Below are positions 8,757 through 18,729 of a DNA stretch of 57,123 bases, one piece after another. The stretch lies in the NCBI GenBank assembly GCA_900545345.1, contig UQYQ01000014.1:1-57123 (forward strand), in the 5' to 3' direction. Position numbers and translations under genes: made by a program. Every line of letters begins with the position of its first letter. The first letter of the stretch is position 1. This stretch comes from an uncultured Ruminococcus sp. Its GTDB lineage: Bacteria; Bacillota; Clostridia; Oscillospirales; Ruminococcaceae. The notes below the pieces were generated by a model. The model had not been told where the DNA came from, made no database searches, and worked only from the letters and a program-made list of their open reading frames with translations.

Positions 8757-11552
8757 TTATTTAGAAATAACACTGTGACATCTGTCACAAAGAGTTGGGT
8801 GGTCACTATGTGTACCAACAGATTCATCAAATTTCCAGCATCTGTCACACTTTTCACCTGTGGCCTTAATAACATCTATAGTTATACCTTCTAACTCACC
8901 GTCAAATTCGCCCTTACCTTCTTTAAGCTCAACCTTTGAAACAATAAATATTTCAGGAAGCTCATCTATAAAATCGACAATTGACTGTGATTTTTCTTCA
9001 TTAGCGTATATTATGACATCTGCTTCCAAAGATTTACCAATCACCTTATCTGCTCTCTTGATTTCAAGGGCTTTCTTAACATCTTCTCTGAGTTCGGCAA
9101 TTAAATTCCATTTAGCTGAAAACTTTTCGTCAACTTTAATATTTGACTTTGAAGGCATATCATTTAAGAAAACGCTCTTCGCATTATCACTTGATGAGTG
9201 TGGAATATAACTCCAAATTTCATCAGCTGTGAATGACATAATCGGAGCAATCAGCCTTGTAATTGCACTCAGGATTCTATACATAGTTGTCTGAGCAGCT
9301 TTTCTTGAAACAGAATTCACATCATCACAATATAGTCTGTCTTTGATAATATCAAGATAGAAGTTAGACATATCGATTACACAGAAATTGTGAATAGCAT
9401 GAAATACAATGTGATAATCAAATGCAGTATATGCCGCATTGACCTTATCTATAAGCTCATCAAGTCTGGCAATTGCCCATTTGTCAAGCTCTAACAATTC
9501 ATCATCAGAAACGCCGTCTTTATCAATGTCAAATCCATCTGCATTAGACAGATTTCCCAGTATGAACCTTGCTGTGTTTCTTATCTTTTTATAAGCGTCG
9601 GAAAGCTGTGCCAAAATATCATTAGAAATTCTTATATCTGAATGATAATCACTTGAAGCTACCCATAATCTCAAAATATCAGAACCATATTTATCAGTAA
9701 TTTCAGACGGTTCAATTCCGTTTCCGAGAGATTTATGCATAGTCTTTCCCTGACCGTCTACAACCCATCCATGAGTGCAGACAGCCTTATAAGGTGCCTC
9801 ACCATTACATACAATCGAAGTAAGCAAAGATGACTGGAACCATCCTCTGTACTGATCGGCACCCTCAAGATACAAATCGGCAGGACCGTTTAAATCTTCT
9901 CTTTCTTCTAAAACTGCTTTATGGGTGACGCCGCTGTCAAACCACACATCAAGAATATCCATTTCTTTTTCAAATTCAGAGCATCCGCATTCGCATTTTA
10001 CGCTATCGGGAATGAACTCATTTGCATCTTTAATATACCATGCATCCGAGCCTTCAGCCCTGAACAAATCAGAAATAGCTTTAATTGTTGTATCATTGCA
10101 AATTGGCTTTCCGCAGTCCTTACAATATACAACAGGGATAGGAACACCCCAAGTTCTTTGTCTTGAAATACACCAGTCAGAACGGTCTTGTACCATTCCT
10201 TTTATTCTGTCCTCACCCCAAGCAGGAACCCAATCTACATCTTCAATTGCCTTTATTGTTTCATCTTTAAAGTTTTTAACTGAACAGAACCACTGCTCAG
10301 TTGCTCTGAACAGAATCGGTGATTTACATCTCCAACAATGCGGATACTGGTGTTCAATATCCTGGATAGCAAATAAAGCACCTGTTTCCCTTAAATGTTC
10401 AGCAATAACTTTATTTGCATTATCAGTTGTCAAGCCTTCAAACATTCCGGAATCTTTTGTCAAAACACCTTTGCCGTCAACACCTACAACTATACCGATA
10501 TCATCATATTTTTTGCAAACCTCAAAGTCATCAACACCATATCCCGGTGCTGTATGAACGCAGCCTGTACCGCTTTCAAGTGTGACATGGTCACCGAGAA
10601 TAATAGGTGACGGTCTGTTCATGAAAGGATGTGCAGTTTTAATTCCTTCCAGATCACTGCCTAAGAATTTAGCAATGATTTCATAATTTTCTATTCCTGC
10701 TGCTTCCATTGTTACAGGAACAAGATATTCAGCCATTACATAGTTTTCGCCATTCTCAGCCTTAACAACAGCATAGTCATAATTAGGGCCAAGACAAATA
10801 GCCAAGTTACCTGGAAGTGTCCATGTTGTAGTTGTCCAAATTACAAAATAAGTATTGTCAATATCTATACCTTTACTTTTTAAAATCCCCTTATCGTCAG
10901 CAATTTTAAATTTAACATAAATTGACTGACATGGGTCATCGGAATATTCAATCTCAGCTTCTGCCAAAGCTGTCTGACATTCAGGACACCAATATACAGG
11001 CTTTAATCCTTTATATACATATCCTTTTTTAGCAAACTCACCAAAGACTTCAACTTCTCTTGCTTCAAACTCCGGTTTCAAAGTTAAATATGGATTGTCA
11101 AAATCACCTAAAACGCCAAGTCTCTTAAACTGATTTTTCTGATTTTCAACATAAGAAAGAGCGAAATCTTTACAATGCTGTCTTAACTCCACAGGAGGAA
11201 TAGCACCGTTTTCTACACCTATTGACTTCATGGCTTTTAGCTCAATCGGCAATCCGTGTGTGTCCCATCCGGGAACATAATGTGAACGAAAGCCGCTCAT
11301 ATTCTTATACTTTACAATTATATCTTTTAAAACTTTATTTAAAGCTGTACCAAGATGTATATCACCGTTGGCATATGGAGGTCCGTCATGTAAGGTATAA
11401 TTAGGCTTGCCTTCGTTCCTCTTGATTATATCTTCGTATAGCTTTTCATCTTCCCACTTTTTTAGAGTTTCAGGTTCTCTTTTTGGAAGATTTCCCCTCA
11501 TTGGAAATTCTGTTTTTGGTAAATTCAAAGAAGTGTTATAGTCCTGTGGCAT
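8757..11552 (-). CDS. ileS: Isoleucyl-tRNA synthetase
   Basis: 931 residues from the ATG at 11552 (a TTG six bases earlier is a possible alternative and is better spaced from AGGAG). Class I motifs are present: PPYANGDIHLGTALNK (HIGH region) and GKTMHKSLGNGI (KMSKS variant). The C-terminal zinc site reads CDRCWKF...CDRCHSV. It charges tRNA-Ile and contains a CP1 editing domain. No T-box is visible in front of it; it follows divIVA by about 20 bp, as in the sepF-ylmH-divIVA-ileS-lspA-rluD cluster of many Clostridia. Confidence 0.96.
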   Translation of the reverse strand: MPQDYNTSLNLPKTEFPMRGNLPKREPETLKKWEDEKLYEDIIKRNEGKPNYTLHDGPPYANGDIHLGTALNKVLKDIIVKYKNMSGFRSHYVPGWDTHGLPIELKAMKSIGVENGAIPPVELRQHCKDFALSYVENQKNQFKRLGVLGDFDNPYLTLKPEFEAREVEVFGEFAKKGYVYKGLKPVYWCPECQTALAEAEIEYSDDPCQSIYVKFKIADDKGILKSKGIDIDNTYFVIWTTTTWTLPGNLAICLGPNYDYAVVKAENGENYVMAEYLVPVTMEAAGIENYEIIAKFLGSDLEGIKTAHPFMNRPSPIILGDHVTLESGTGCVHTAPGYGVDDFEVCKKYDDIGIVVGVDGKGVLTKDSGMFEGLTTDNANKVIAEHLRETGALFAIQDIEHQYPHCWRCKSPILFRATEQWFCSVKNFKDETIKAIEDVDWVPAWGEDRIKGMVQDRSDWCISRQRTWGVPIPVVYCKDCGKPICNDTTIKAISDLFRAEGSDAWYIKDANEFIPDSVKCECGCSEFEKEMDILDVWFDSGVTHKAVLEEREDLNGPADLYLEGADQYRGWFQSSLLTSIVCNGEAPYKAVCTHGWVVDGQGKTMHKSLGNGIEPSEITDKYGSDILRLWVASSDYHSDIRISNDILAQLSDAYKKIRNTARFILGNLSNADGFDIDKDGVSDDELLELDKWAIARLDELIDKVNAAYTAFDYHIVFHAIHNFCVIDMSNFYLDIIKDRLYCDDVNSVSRKAAQTTMYRILSAITRLIAPIMSFTADEIWSYIPHSSSDNAKSVFLNDMPSKSNIKVDEKFSAKWNLIAELREDVKKALEIKRADKVIGKSLEADVIIYANEEKSQSIVDFIDELPEIFIVSKVELKEGKGEFDGELEGITIDVIKATGEKCDRCWKFDESVGTHSDHPTLCDRCHSVISK

Positions 11553-11573
11553 TTGCAAAAAGTCTCCTAACTG

Positions 11574-12317
11574 TTAGTTATTTTTTCCAAATTTTAAATC
11601 GCCGTAATGACCATCGTCAACAGGCGTATACTTATTTCCTTCATAGTGGAAATTATCTTGTGCATTTGATTGAGAAACAATCTCTTGAGCTTTATCAATT
11701 ATAGCTTTGCTTTCTTCAAGTTTCTTCTCACGAGCTTCTTTTTCTGCAATTATCTGCTCAACATCATCTTCTGAAATCTCAGGAAGCTCCATAATGAGTT
11801 TTAGCTGCTTATTATAAAGTTCAGTAAGCTGTGCTTTAAATCTTGTAACCTCAACTTTTAATTTCGCAAGATTTTCTGCTTCCTGCTCACTTTGAATCTT
11901 AGATGATTTAATTCTATACTCGGTCTTTTCGGTGTTCTCTTTGATTAAAGTTTCACATTTAGCTTTATGCTCACGAACAATTCTGTCACATTCTTCAGCA
12001 CTTTGGCGTGAAACAACTTCCTGCTCCTCACGGGCTTTATTCAAAATTTCCTCAGCTTCAGCTTTAGCATCGGAAATGATTTTATGACCTTGCTTTTGAG
12101 CACCGAGCAAAGCCTCTTTAATAGCTTCTTCATCGCTTCTGTATTCATTAATTTTTTCAACAAGCTTAATGATTTTTGCTTCACTTTCCTGATTTTGAGC
12201 AACTACATCTGCAAAAACTTTAGAAAGACCGAGAAGATATTCGTCAACATCTTCCGGCTTATAACCAAATGTAGCCTTTTCAAAGGTTTTTTCAGCTATA
12301 TCGTTTGGATTGATCAT
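11574..12317 (-). CDS. divIVA: DivIVA-domain cell division protein
   Basis: 247 residues. The N-terminal membrane-binding segment INPNDIAEKTFEKATFGYKPEDVDEYL is characteristic, followed by a long coiled coil (about residues 40-210) rich in Glu, Lys and Ala. DivIVA senses negative membrane curvature at poles and septa and organises division or sporulation machinery. The C-terminus ends in a short HYEGNKYTPVDDGHYGDLKF tail. It sits between ylmH and ileS, its conserved place. Confidence 0.93.
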   Translation of the reverse strand: MINPNDIAEKTFEKATFGYKPEDVDEYLLGLSKVFADVVAQNQESEAKIIKLVEKINEYRSDEEAIKEALLGAQKQGHKIISDAKAEAEEILNKAREEQEVVSRQSAEECDRIVREHKAKCETLIKENTEKTEYRIKSSKIQSEQEAENLAKLKVEVTRFKAQLTELYNKQLKLIMELPEISEDDVEQIIAEKEAREKKLEESKAIIDKAQEIVSQSNAQDNFHYEGNKYTPVDDGHYGDLKFGKNN

Positions 12318-12339
12318 ATTTATTCCTCCCAGATATATG

Positions 12340-13125
12340 TTAATTATATTTTTTAATCGTTATATGTAAACGATTTTTCCTTGACAGTCCATTAACAGAA
12401 CTTAACAAAAACTTCCCACATCCCCTAATGGAAAAGACAACACCTTCACACATTAAAGCACTAGGAGAAAAAACTTCTTCATAATCAATAATGACGCCGT
12501 TTGACTTAATCATACACGAAGCTTTATCTCTGCTTATATTAGCAGCAAGCGAAACTATACAATCAGCTCTTAAAGACGCTACTGTTCCGTTAATTTCTGT
12601 ATACTTTTGTTCAGCAGCTATCTTTGTCAAATCAAAGCCGCTTTCTGTCTTTACACCTATTCTACCTATTTTACGCACATTTTCAAGAATTAAAGGTAGT
12701 ATTTTGTCAATTACAAATACAATTGCCTTTCCCTTTCCAACAATTATGTCGCCAATGCTGTCTCTTGAAATCTGAAGTGACATCAAACTTCCAAGTATAT
12801 CACGATGAGAGATTACATCGCAATCTCTATATGTAAAGGTTACAGCACTTATAGGAAAAGTATCATTATTTATGTCGTCATACGGCGGAAAAATTCCGAG
12901 TACAAGTCTGTATGCGCCATTATATCCGCCGAAGAAATTATAATTTTCAAACTTTAAAGAATCAAGAACCTGCTGTGCAATTTTTGACTGACGGCAATCT
13001 AGAAAAAACGAAAATTTTTCTAAGTATTTTTCATTTGCAATGTAAATCCAGTCAATAATTTTGTCAACGAGAATCTGATCTTGTTTAGACAAGTTTTTTA
13101 AAAAAGAGCGGTTAAACTCTTTCAT
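12340..13125 (-). CDS. ylmH: YlmH-type RNA-binding protein with S4 domain
   Basis: 261 residues. The N-terminal part with QDQILVDKIIDWIYIA and FLDCRQSKIAQQ and a C-terminal S4 domain (about 185-255, VFSIRGCGKFLLSSVNGLS) match YlmH, which is linked to division genes and recently to ribosome rescue of stalled nascent chains. It overlaps sepF by one base, so translation is coupled. Confidence 0.9.
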   Translation of the reverse strand: MKEFNRSFLKNLSKQDQILVDKIIDWIYIANEKYLEKFSFFLDCRQSKIAQQVLDSLKFENYNFFGGYNGAYRLVLGIFPPYDDINNDTFPISAVTFTYRDCDVISHRDILGSLMSLQISRDSIGDIIVGKGKAIVFVIDKILPLILENVRKIGRIGVKTESGFDLTKIAAEQKYTEINGTVASLRADCIVSLAANISRDKASCMIKSNGVIIDYEEVFSPSALMCEGVVFSIRGCGKFLLSSVNGLSRKNRLHITIKKYN

Positions 13126-13547
13126 TAAAAGCTGTATCCGTTATTTTCTAATTCACTCATAAGGTCAACACCTGAGAACCCAACATTTTTAGGCATAATA
13201 GCAAAAGTTTTCTGAGCCATCATTTTGATATCTGCTCCATTTGCATATGCTACACCTGATAAAAAGTCAAGAATTCTCTTAGCGTCTTCACTTCTTACTG
13301 TTTCAAGATTAAGAAGTACAGTTTTCTGGTCATTTAAGTCATCACCGATTGCCTTAACCTCAGAAAAATCTGTTGGTCTTGCAAGAACAATCTGTAGGGT
13401 TGTTGTAGCAGCGATTTTCACTTCTCTGTTTCTTTTATCTCTGATTTCGTCTGCTGTCATGTCTTCTCTTTCATAGATTGCTTCGTAGTCGCCGCCAGCT
13501 TCATCACTGCCGATGAAAAGATTTCTAAAGTTTTGCATAACACTCAT
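13125..13547 (-). CDS. sepF: Cell division protein SepF
   Basis: 140 residues. The conserved core ATTTLQIVLARPTDFSEVKA and the VLLNLETVRSEDAKRILDFLSG block identify SepF, the FtsZ membrane anchor and polymer organiser that acts with FtsA in Firmicutes. The short acidic linker (GSDEAGGDYEAIYERED) separates the N-terminal region from the FtsZ-binding domain. It sits two bases after yggS. Confidence 0.95.
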   Translation of the reverse strand: MSVMQNFRNLFIGSDEAGGDYEAIYEREDMTADEIRDKRNREVKIAATTTLQIVLARPTDFSEVKAIGDDLNDQKTVLLNLETVRSEDAKRILDFLSGVAYANGADIKMMAQKTFAIMPKNVGFSGVDLMSELENNGYSF

Positions 13548-13549
13548 TT

Positions 13550-14293
13550 TTATACCTCCAAATATTTTCTTGCTCCGAAGAGCTTTGTTCCAATTCTCAC
13601 GAGACTAGAGCCGTACTTAACAGCCTTTTCATAATCCCCTGACATACCAACTGATAACACATTCATGTTGATACGATTTAGTTTCTTTTGTCCGATTTCA
13701 CAATAAAGCTGCTGTAATTCAGCATAAATCTTATCTTCTGCATTTATCGGCGGAATTGCCATAAGACCGTTGATTGTGACATTTTCAAGCTCTGAAATCC
13801 TTTTCGAAAGCTCCAAAACATCATTTTTTGAAACACCGCTCTTTGATAGTTCATCACCAATATTTACTTCGATAAGAATATTTACTGTTTTGTTATTCTT
13901 TCTTGCCTGTCTGTCAATCTCTGAAGCCAGTTTGAAGCTGTCTACTGATTGAATCTGAGAAACATCATTGATAATATACTTAACCTTATTACTTTGAAGA
14001 TGTCCTATAAACTGGACCTCACATGGTTTATAAAAATCCCTCTTAGAAAGGAATTCCTGAACTCTGTTTTCACCCAGCAAATCAATTCCGCAATCAACAG
14101 CAAAATTGATAAGCGCAGGATCAACCGTTTTTGTAACAGCCATGATTCGCACATTATCATCAGAATTTCTGTATTTTAATTTACTATTCTCAATATTATA
14201 ACATATTTCTTTATAATTTTCAACTAAATATTCAAATTTTTTAGTTTGTCTGGTTTGCTGTTGAGTCTGTTGTTGTTCCGGAAGAGACTTCAT
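13550..14293 (-). CDS. yggS: PLP homeostasis protein, YggS/YlmE family
   Basis: About 247 residues. The PLP lysine lies in RIMAVTKTVDP and FIGHLQSNKVKYI and MSGDYEKAVKYGSSLVRIGT follow the alanine-racemase-like barrel of the YggS family, which buffers pyridoxal phosphate. The start is either GTG at 14299 or ATG at 14293; a GAGGGGG site suits both. The first ~18 residues, rich in Gln and Thr, are encoded in a second frame across the end of the preceding gene, an unusual N-terminal extension relative to the family. Confidence 0.92.
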   Translation of the reverse strand: MKSLPEQQQTQQQTRQTKKFEYLVENYKEICYNIENSKLKYRNSDDNVRIMAVTKTVDPALINFAVDCGIDLLGENRVQEFLSKRDFYKPCEVQFIGHLQSNKVKYIINDVSQIQSVDSFKLASEIDRQARKNNKTVNILIEVNIGDELSKSGVSKNDVLELSKRISELENVTINGLMAIPPINAEDKIYAELQQLYCEIGQKKLNRINMNVLSVGMSGDYEKAVKYGSSLVRIGTKLFGARKYLEV

Positions 14294-15482
14294 CAGCACT
14301 AACCCCCTCTAATAAGATTTGATCATAAAGAAGAAGATAACTGTCATCAGATGTATTTTTAGATAACACATAATCATCGCCTTCATAAATAACATCAATT
14401 TTTTTGAATATAATCTGCTGTCCAAGCATTACATATGTGCCTTTTTGCTGACCTTGAAATCTTATTGCTTCTCTTGGTACCTTAACGCCTGTATATTCAT
14501 CAAATATCAATTCGGCATTGTCAAATCTGTTTTCAAGAACTGTTTCGTCAAGCTCATTACAGCTTAAAATAACGATACTTGTATCTGTGCCATCAATAGA
14601 CTTAATACTGTCAACTGTAACATCATATACTTTATTTGATGAATTAAATCTTATTGATAATCCATCGTTTATTAAAAACTTATTAGTATTTTTGATTATC
14701 CCCATAAACTTCCATTGATAATTCTTCATAAGCTTTCCAACAGCATTTTCGGGAACAACAGGTTCTTTATCAAACAGCTTTTTAAGTTCATCAGTAGACA
14801 TATTTTCAAGATCATCATATGATACTGACGATTCATATCCGTCTACAGACTTTACAAAATAACCGGAACCGTTAGACTTGATACTGTCAAGAGGATCTTC
14901 AATTTTTATTTTTAATTCGTTTATTTCTGATTTGATTTGTTTGATTGCCGATTTAAAATTATCTTCATTTCCGGTAACAATATTATAAATATTCATCGTA
15001 TATAATAAATCGTCACTTTCCGAGGTCAGTGATGAATAATTCTTTTCATGAATCAAATTGGTTACATTCAAATAATATCCTTCTATTTTGCTTCTAAGGG
15101 TTTCTGCTTGAACATAATTAGTTGTTCCCGGACTTTGAGCTCTTCTTAAATCAGACAAAACCTTTTTAAGTCTTGATAATCTGTTTCTATAATAAATTTG
15201 ATCTTGATTACTGTAGACTTTTGCAATATCCGATTCTTCAGATATTTTTGAACCGTCTTCATATAAATAATTTACAACTCCTCCGGTTGTATTATTATAT
15301 TTAATAACCTTTTCATCCCGAATAAACATTCCCTTGAAAGTAATGTTCTCATTTACAGTATAAAGAACGGCCTCTTCAGTGTCATGAGAATCATTTATTT
15401 TAAAGGCTATTTGGCTTCCGACCATAATTAATATAAAAACAGATAAAGCAACACCTAAAACTTTAACTGTGATTGAATTCAT
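14241..15482 (-). CDS. HlyD-like membrane-anchored periplasmic-adaptor-type protein
   Basis: 413 residues. A single N-terminal membrane segment (about 8-27) is followed by an extracytoplasmic region with a split biotinyl-lipoyl-like module (VNYLYEDGSKISEESDIAKVY and GSGYFVKSVDGYE) around a coiled coil (about 100-200), and a C-terminal beta-barrel. This is the layout of HlyD/membrane-fusion adaptors, found next to yggS and sepF in many Ruminococcaceae; function there is not known. No transporter lies nearby. The Thr/Ser/Gln-rich C-terminus overlaps the start of yggS in another frame. Confidence 0.75.
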   Translation of the reverse strand: MNSITVKVLGVALSVFILIMVGSQIAFKINDSHDTEEAVLYTVNENITFKGMFIRDEKVIKYNNTTGGVVNYLYEDGSKISEESDIAKVYSNQDQIYYRNRLSRLKKVLSDLRRAQSPGTTNYVQAETLRSKIEGYYLNVTNLIHEKNYSSLTSESDDLLYTMNIYNIVTGNEDNFKSAIKQIKSEINELKIKIEDPLDSIKSNGSGYFVKSVDGYESSVSYDDLENMSTDELKKLFDKEPVVPENAVGKLMKNYQWKFMGIIKNTNKFLINDGLSIRFNSSNKVYDVTVDSIKSIDGTDTSIVILSCNELDETVLENRFDNAELIFDEYTGVKVPREAIRFQGQQKGTYVMLGQQIIFKKIDVIYEGDDYVLSKNTSDDSYLLLYDQILLEGVSADEVSSGTTTDSTANQTN

Positions 15483-15496
15483 TATCAGTGCCTCAT

Positions 15497-15733
15497 TTAA
15501 TTATCATTATTTGAATCGAGCAGATTAATAGCTTTAGCCGGAACAATTGTTGAAATTGCATGCTTATAAACTACATTTTGCTTTCCTTCACATTCTAAAA
15601 TAACAATGTAACTGTCAAATCCATGGACTAAACCTTTAAACTGAAATCCGTTAACAAGGAAAATAGTTACCGGAATTTTCTCTTTTCTTGCCTGATTTAA
15701 AAATACATCCTGCAAATTCATACCTTTATTCAT
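15497..15733 (-). CDS. hfq: RNA chaperone Hfq
   Basis: 78 residues. Sm1 (FLVNGFQFKGLVHGFDSYIV) and Sm2 with the signature YKHAIST are intact. Hfq forms a hexameric ring that binds small RNAs and A-rich RNA. The ATG at 15733 has AGAAGGAG eight bases upstream; a second ATG four codons later is possible. Its position behind miaA is the classic miaA-hfq pair seen across bacteria. Confidence 0.96.
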   Translation of the reverse strand: MNKGMNLQDVFLNQARKEKIPVTIFLVNGFQFKGLVHGFDSYIVILECEGKQNVVYKHAISTIVPAKAINLLDSNNDN

Positions 15734-15780
15734 AAAATTATCTCCTTCTCTATCTACAAATAAAACTCATTAATATTGTA

Positions 15781-16722
15781 TCATATTTTTATTAATTTGG
15801 CTATATGTTTTTGCAATTTTTCTAAAATTTCTACAATATTTTTGTATTTATCAATCTCAATCCAAAAAATCCTTTCATCACGCCTGAACCATGTCAGCTG
15901 ACGCTTTGCATATCTTCTCGTTTCCTGTTTTATTTTTTCAATACATACATCAATCGGTTCAGAACCTTCAAAAAAGGGAATAAGCTCTTTATACCCGATA
16001 GCTTGGTTTGCAGTATTAAGAGTTTTGCTGCTATATATTGATCCGGCCTCATCTATTAATCCCTCTGAAATCATTTTATCAACACGCTTATTAATCCTAT
16101 CATAAAGCATCTGTCTGTCTGAAAAAGTTAGTCCTATCATAACAGGGTCAAACCTTGATTTTTCAAGTCTGCTTAATTTCTTATGCTCTGAAAGCTTTTC
16201 ACCAGTTTTTTCGTATACTTCTAAAGCTCTGACAACTCTTGTGACATTGTTTTCATGAACAGTCAATGCTGTTTCTTTATCAACCTCAAAAAGCATATTC
16301 CAAAGATAATGATTTCCCTTTTCTTTAGCTAACAGCAAAAGCTTTTCTCTATATTCCTTATCACCAGTTGTTTCATCAAATTTGACATTATCAATAAGTG
16401 AATTTATATAAAGTCCTGTTCCGCCTGCTAATATAGGAAGTTTACCGCGAGACCGAATATCATCAACAGCTTTATTTGCAAGCTTAACATAATCTGCAAC
16501 GCTAAAATCCTCATCAGGTTCTAAAAAATCAATAAGATGATGCTTTATTCCCTGCATTTCTGAAATGCCAGGCTTTGCGGTCAATATATTCATGCCCTTA
16601 TATATCTGCATAGAGTCAGCAGATATTACCTCTCCGTTATAAAGCTTTGCCAGTTCAACTGCCAGTGCGGTTTTTCCTGATGCAGTAGGACCCAGCACAA
16701 CTATAATAGGTTGATTTGCCAA
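15781..16722 (-). CDS. miaA: tRNA dimethylallyltransferase
   Basis: 313 residues. P-loop GPTASGKTALAVELA near residue 11, the DSMQIYKGMNI substrate-binding block and ILAGGTGLYINSLI are typical. It adds a dimethylallyl group to A37 of tRNAs reading U-starting codons; MiaB, encoded upstream in the same run, then adds a methylthio group, so both steps of ms2i6A synthesis are in one transcript. Confidence 0.96.
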   Translation of the reverse strand: MANQPIIVVLGPTASGKTALAVELAKLYNGEVISADSMQIYKGMNILTAKPGISEMQGIKHHLIDFLEPDEDFSVADYVKLANKAVDDIRSRGKLPILAGGTGLYINSLIDNVKFDETTGDKEYREKLLLLAKEKGNHYLWNMLFEVDKETALTVHENNVTRVVRALEVYEKTGEKLSEHKKLSRLEKSRFDPVMIGLTFSDRQMLYDRINKRVDKMISEGLIDEAGSIYSSKTLNTANQAIGYKELIPFFEGSEPIDVCIEKIKQETRRYAKRQLTWFRRDERIFWIEIDKYKNIVEILEKLQKHIAKLIKI

Positions 16723-16739
16723 TTAAAACTCTCCTTAAA

Positions 16740-18713
16740 CTATACAATACGCTTAAACTGTTTTTCAATATCTTTTTTTGACAGCTTTACAAATACGGGC
16801 CTTCCATGAGGACAGTATTTAATATTATCATCATTAAATATATTATCAATTAGGCTTTGAAGCTCAATTTTTTCAGATTTTATATTTCCCTTTATTGCCG
16901 CTTTACATGCAATGGAATGATACAATTCATCAAACAAAGATAAATTCGGATTATGACGATGCTCCAAAAAATTGTGTGCCAGTTCAGAAAGTATGTCAGA
17001 CGGGTCAGTATCCTGAATAACCGTCGGAACACCTAAAACTCTTATATTGGAACCTGAAGCATCTTCTAATATAAAACCGAATTGCTTTGCATAATCCAGA
17101 TTTGAAATAACAGCATCATATTCTTCAAAGGAAAGCAGAACATTAACAGGTTCAAAAAGAAGCTGTGAATCAAGATTATCAGCATCATTTTTTATTTTCT
17201 CAAAAATATATCTCTCATGTGCGGCATGCTTATCAAACAAATACATATCGTTGTCTTTTTGAACAATAATGTAAGTGTTGAAAACTTCGCCAATCACAAT
17301 CGGCTTTGATTCTTTATATTCATTATTATCACTGTCAATATTATCAGATTTATTTTCCTTTTTCACAAAGGAAGATGACTTTAAAAATTTAAAATCCCCT
17401 AAATCTTTTGATTCTTCGGGAATGAGCTTTGAAATATCATCCTCATCGGTTTTAATGCTCTCTTCTTCGGTTTCCGAAGAATATTGAGCTTTAGGAGCCT
17501 CAACTTGTGATACCTCAAAAGCTTTTGAAAATGTTTTAATTTCAACGCTGTTTATAATCTCTGAATTCTGAGCCTTATCAGTTCCGAACTTAAAATCAGG
17601 TTTCGATTTCTCAATTTCCTTGAAAGGAATAGCGGTCTGAACGCCTTTATCCGGCTTACTAAACTGATAAAGGTCTTTGCCTGAAAAATGCTTTTTGTTT
17701 TCAATTTTCAGTTCCTTCGGAGAAGCATCATGCAAAAGTGCATTTTTAACTGCAAAATAAACACTTTCATATATCATTTTTTCGTTTGAAAATTTTACTT
17801 CGATTTTTGCAGGATGCACATTCACATCAACCAATCCAGGCGGTATATCAAGACACAAAATACATGCAGGAAATTTTCCTGTCATTATCTGATTTTTATA
17901 TGCTTCTTCAAGAGATACCATACATGTCACTGACTTTACATAACGGTTATTTATAAAGAAGTTCTGAAAAGTCCTTTTTGCTTTTGATTCCAAAGGCTTG
18001 GAGATGTATCCTTTGACATTGATTCCGTTGTAAGAATAATCAACGGGAATTAGTGTATCTGCAAAAGATTTTCCAAACACCGAATAAATAGCAGAAAACA
18101 GCTTTCCGTCTCCAGCAGTTACAAGTTCCGTTTTATTATCACGAATAAGTTTGAAAGAAATTTCAGGATGTGATAACGCAAGCTTTGATACAACCCCCGA
18201 AACAGCATTACCTTCTGTGACATCTTTTTTAAGAAATTTGAGTCTTACAGGAACATTATAAAAAATATCTCTTATAACTATTGTTGTTCCGTCAGGACAG
18301 CCTATTTTTTCAATAATTTTTTCTTCAGAACCTTCAATAACATAATGTGTTCCGTAACTTTGATTAATAACTTTAGAAAGCACTTCTGCTTTTGAGACAG
18401 CACATATTGAAGCCAATGCCTCGCCTCTGAAACCAAGTGTTAATATTTTATCTAAATCATCTTTAGAATGTATCTTGCTTGTTGCATGACGAAGAAAAGC
18501 AGTCGGAATATCTTCAGCAGACATGCCGCATCCGTTATCGGTGATTCTCATATAAGTGCGTCCGCCGTTTTTAATTTCAACGGTTATTACATTAGCACCT
18601 GAATCTATTGAGTTTTCTAAGAGCTCTTTAATCACAGAAGATGGTCTTTCAATAACCTCACCTGCTGCTATAAGCTCTGAAACTTCTTTGGTTAAAACAT
18701 TAATCTTCGGCAT
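16740..18713 (-). CDS. mutL: DNA mismatch repair protein MutL (endonuclease type)
   Basis: 657 residues. The N-terminal GHKL ATPase shows ELLENSIDSGA, ITDNGCGMS and GFRGEALASI. The C-terminal dimer domain has DKHAAHERYIFE, a variant of the DQHAxxExxxxE endonuclease metal motif, together with CPHGRPV, so this MutL probably nicks DNA itself, as in organisms without MutH. A variable linker (about 340-450) is charged. It follows mutS by 16 bp. Confidence 0.96.
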   Translation of the reverse strand: MPKINVLTKEVSELIAAGEVIERPSSVIKELLENSIDSGANVITVEIKNGGRTYMRITDNGCGMSAEDIPTAFLRHATSKIHSKDDLDKILTLGFRGEALASICAVSKAEVLSKVINQSYGTHYVIEGSEEKIIEKIGCPDGTTIVIRDIFYNVPVRLKFLKKDVTEGNAVSGVVSKLALSHPEISFKLIRDNKTELVTAGDGKLFSAIYSVFGKSFADTLIPVDYSYNGINVKGYISKPLESKAKRTFQNFFINNRYVKSVTCMVSLEEAYKNQIMTGKFPACILCLDIPPGLVDVNVHPAKIEVKFSNEKMIYESVYFAVKNALLHDASPKELKIENKKHFSGKDLYQFSKPDKGVQTAIPFKEIEKSKPDFKFGTDKAQNSEIINSVEIKTFSKAFEVSQVEAPKAQYSSETEEESIKTDEDDISKLIPEESKDLGDFKFLKSSSFVKKENKSDNIDSDNNEYKESKPIVIGEVFNTYIIVQKDNDMYLFDKHAAHERYIFEKIKNDADNLDSQLLFEPVNVLLSFEEYDAVISNLDYAKQFGFILEDASGSNIRVLGVPTVIQDTDPSDILSELAHNFLEHRHNPNLSLFDELYHSIACKAAIKGNIKSEKIELQSLIDNIFNDDNIKYCPHGRPVFVKLSKKDIEKQFKRIV

Positions 18714-18729
18714 GGTATTCTCCTTAGCA

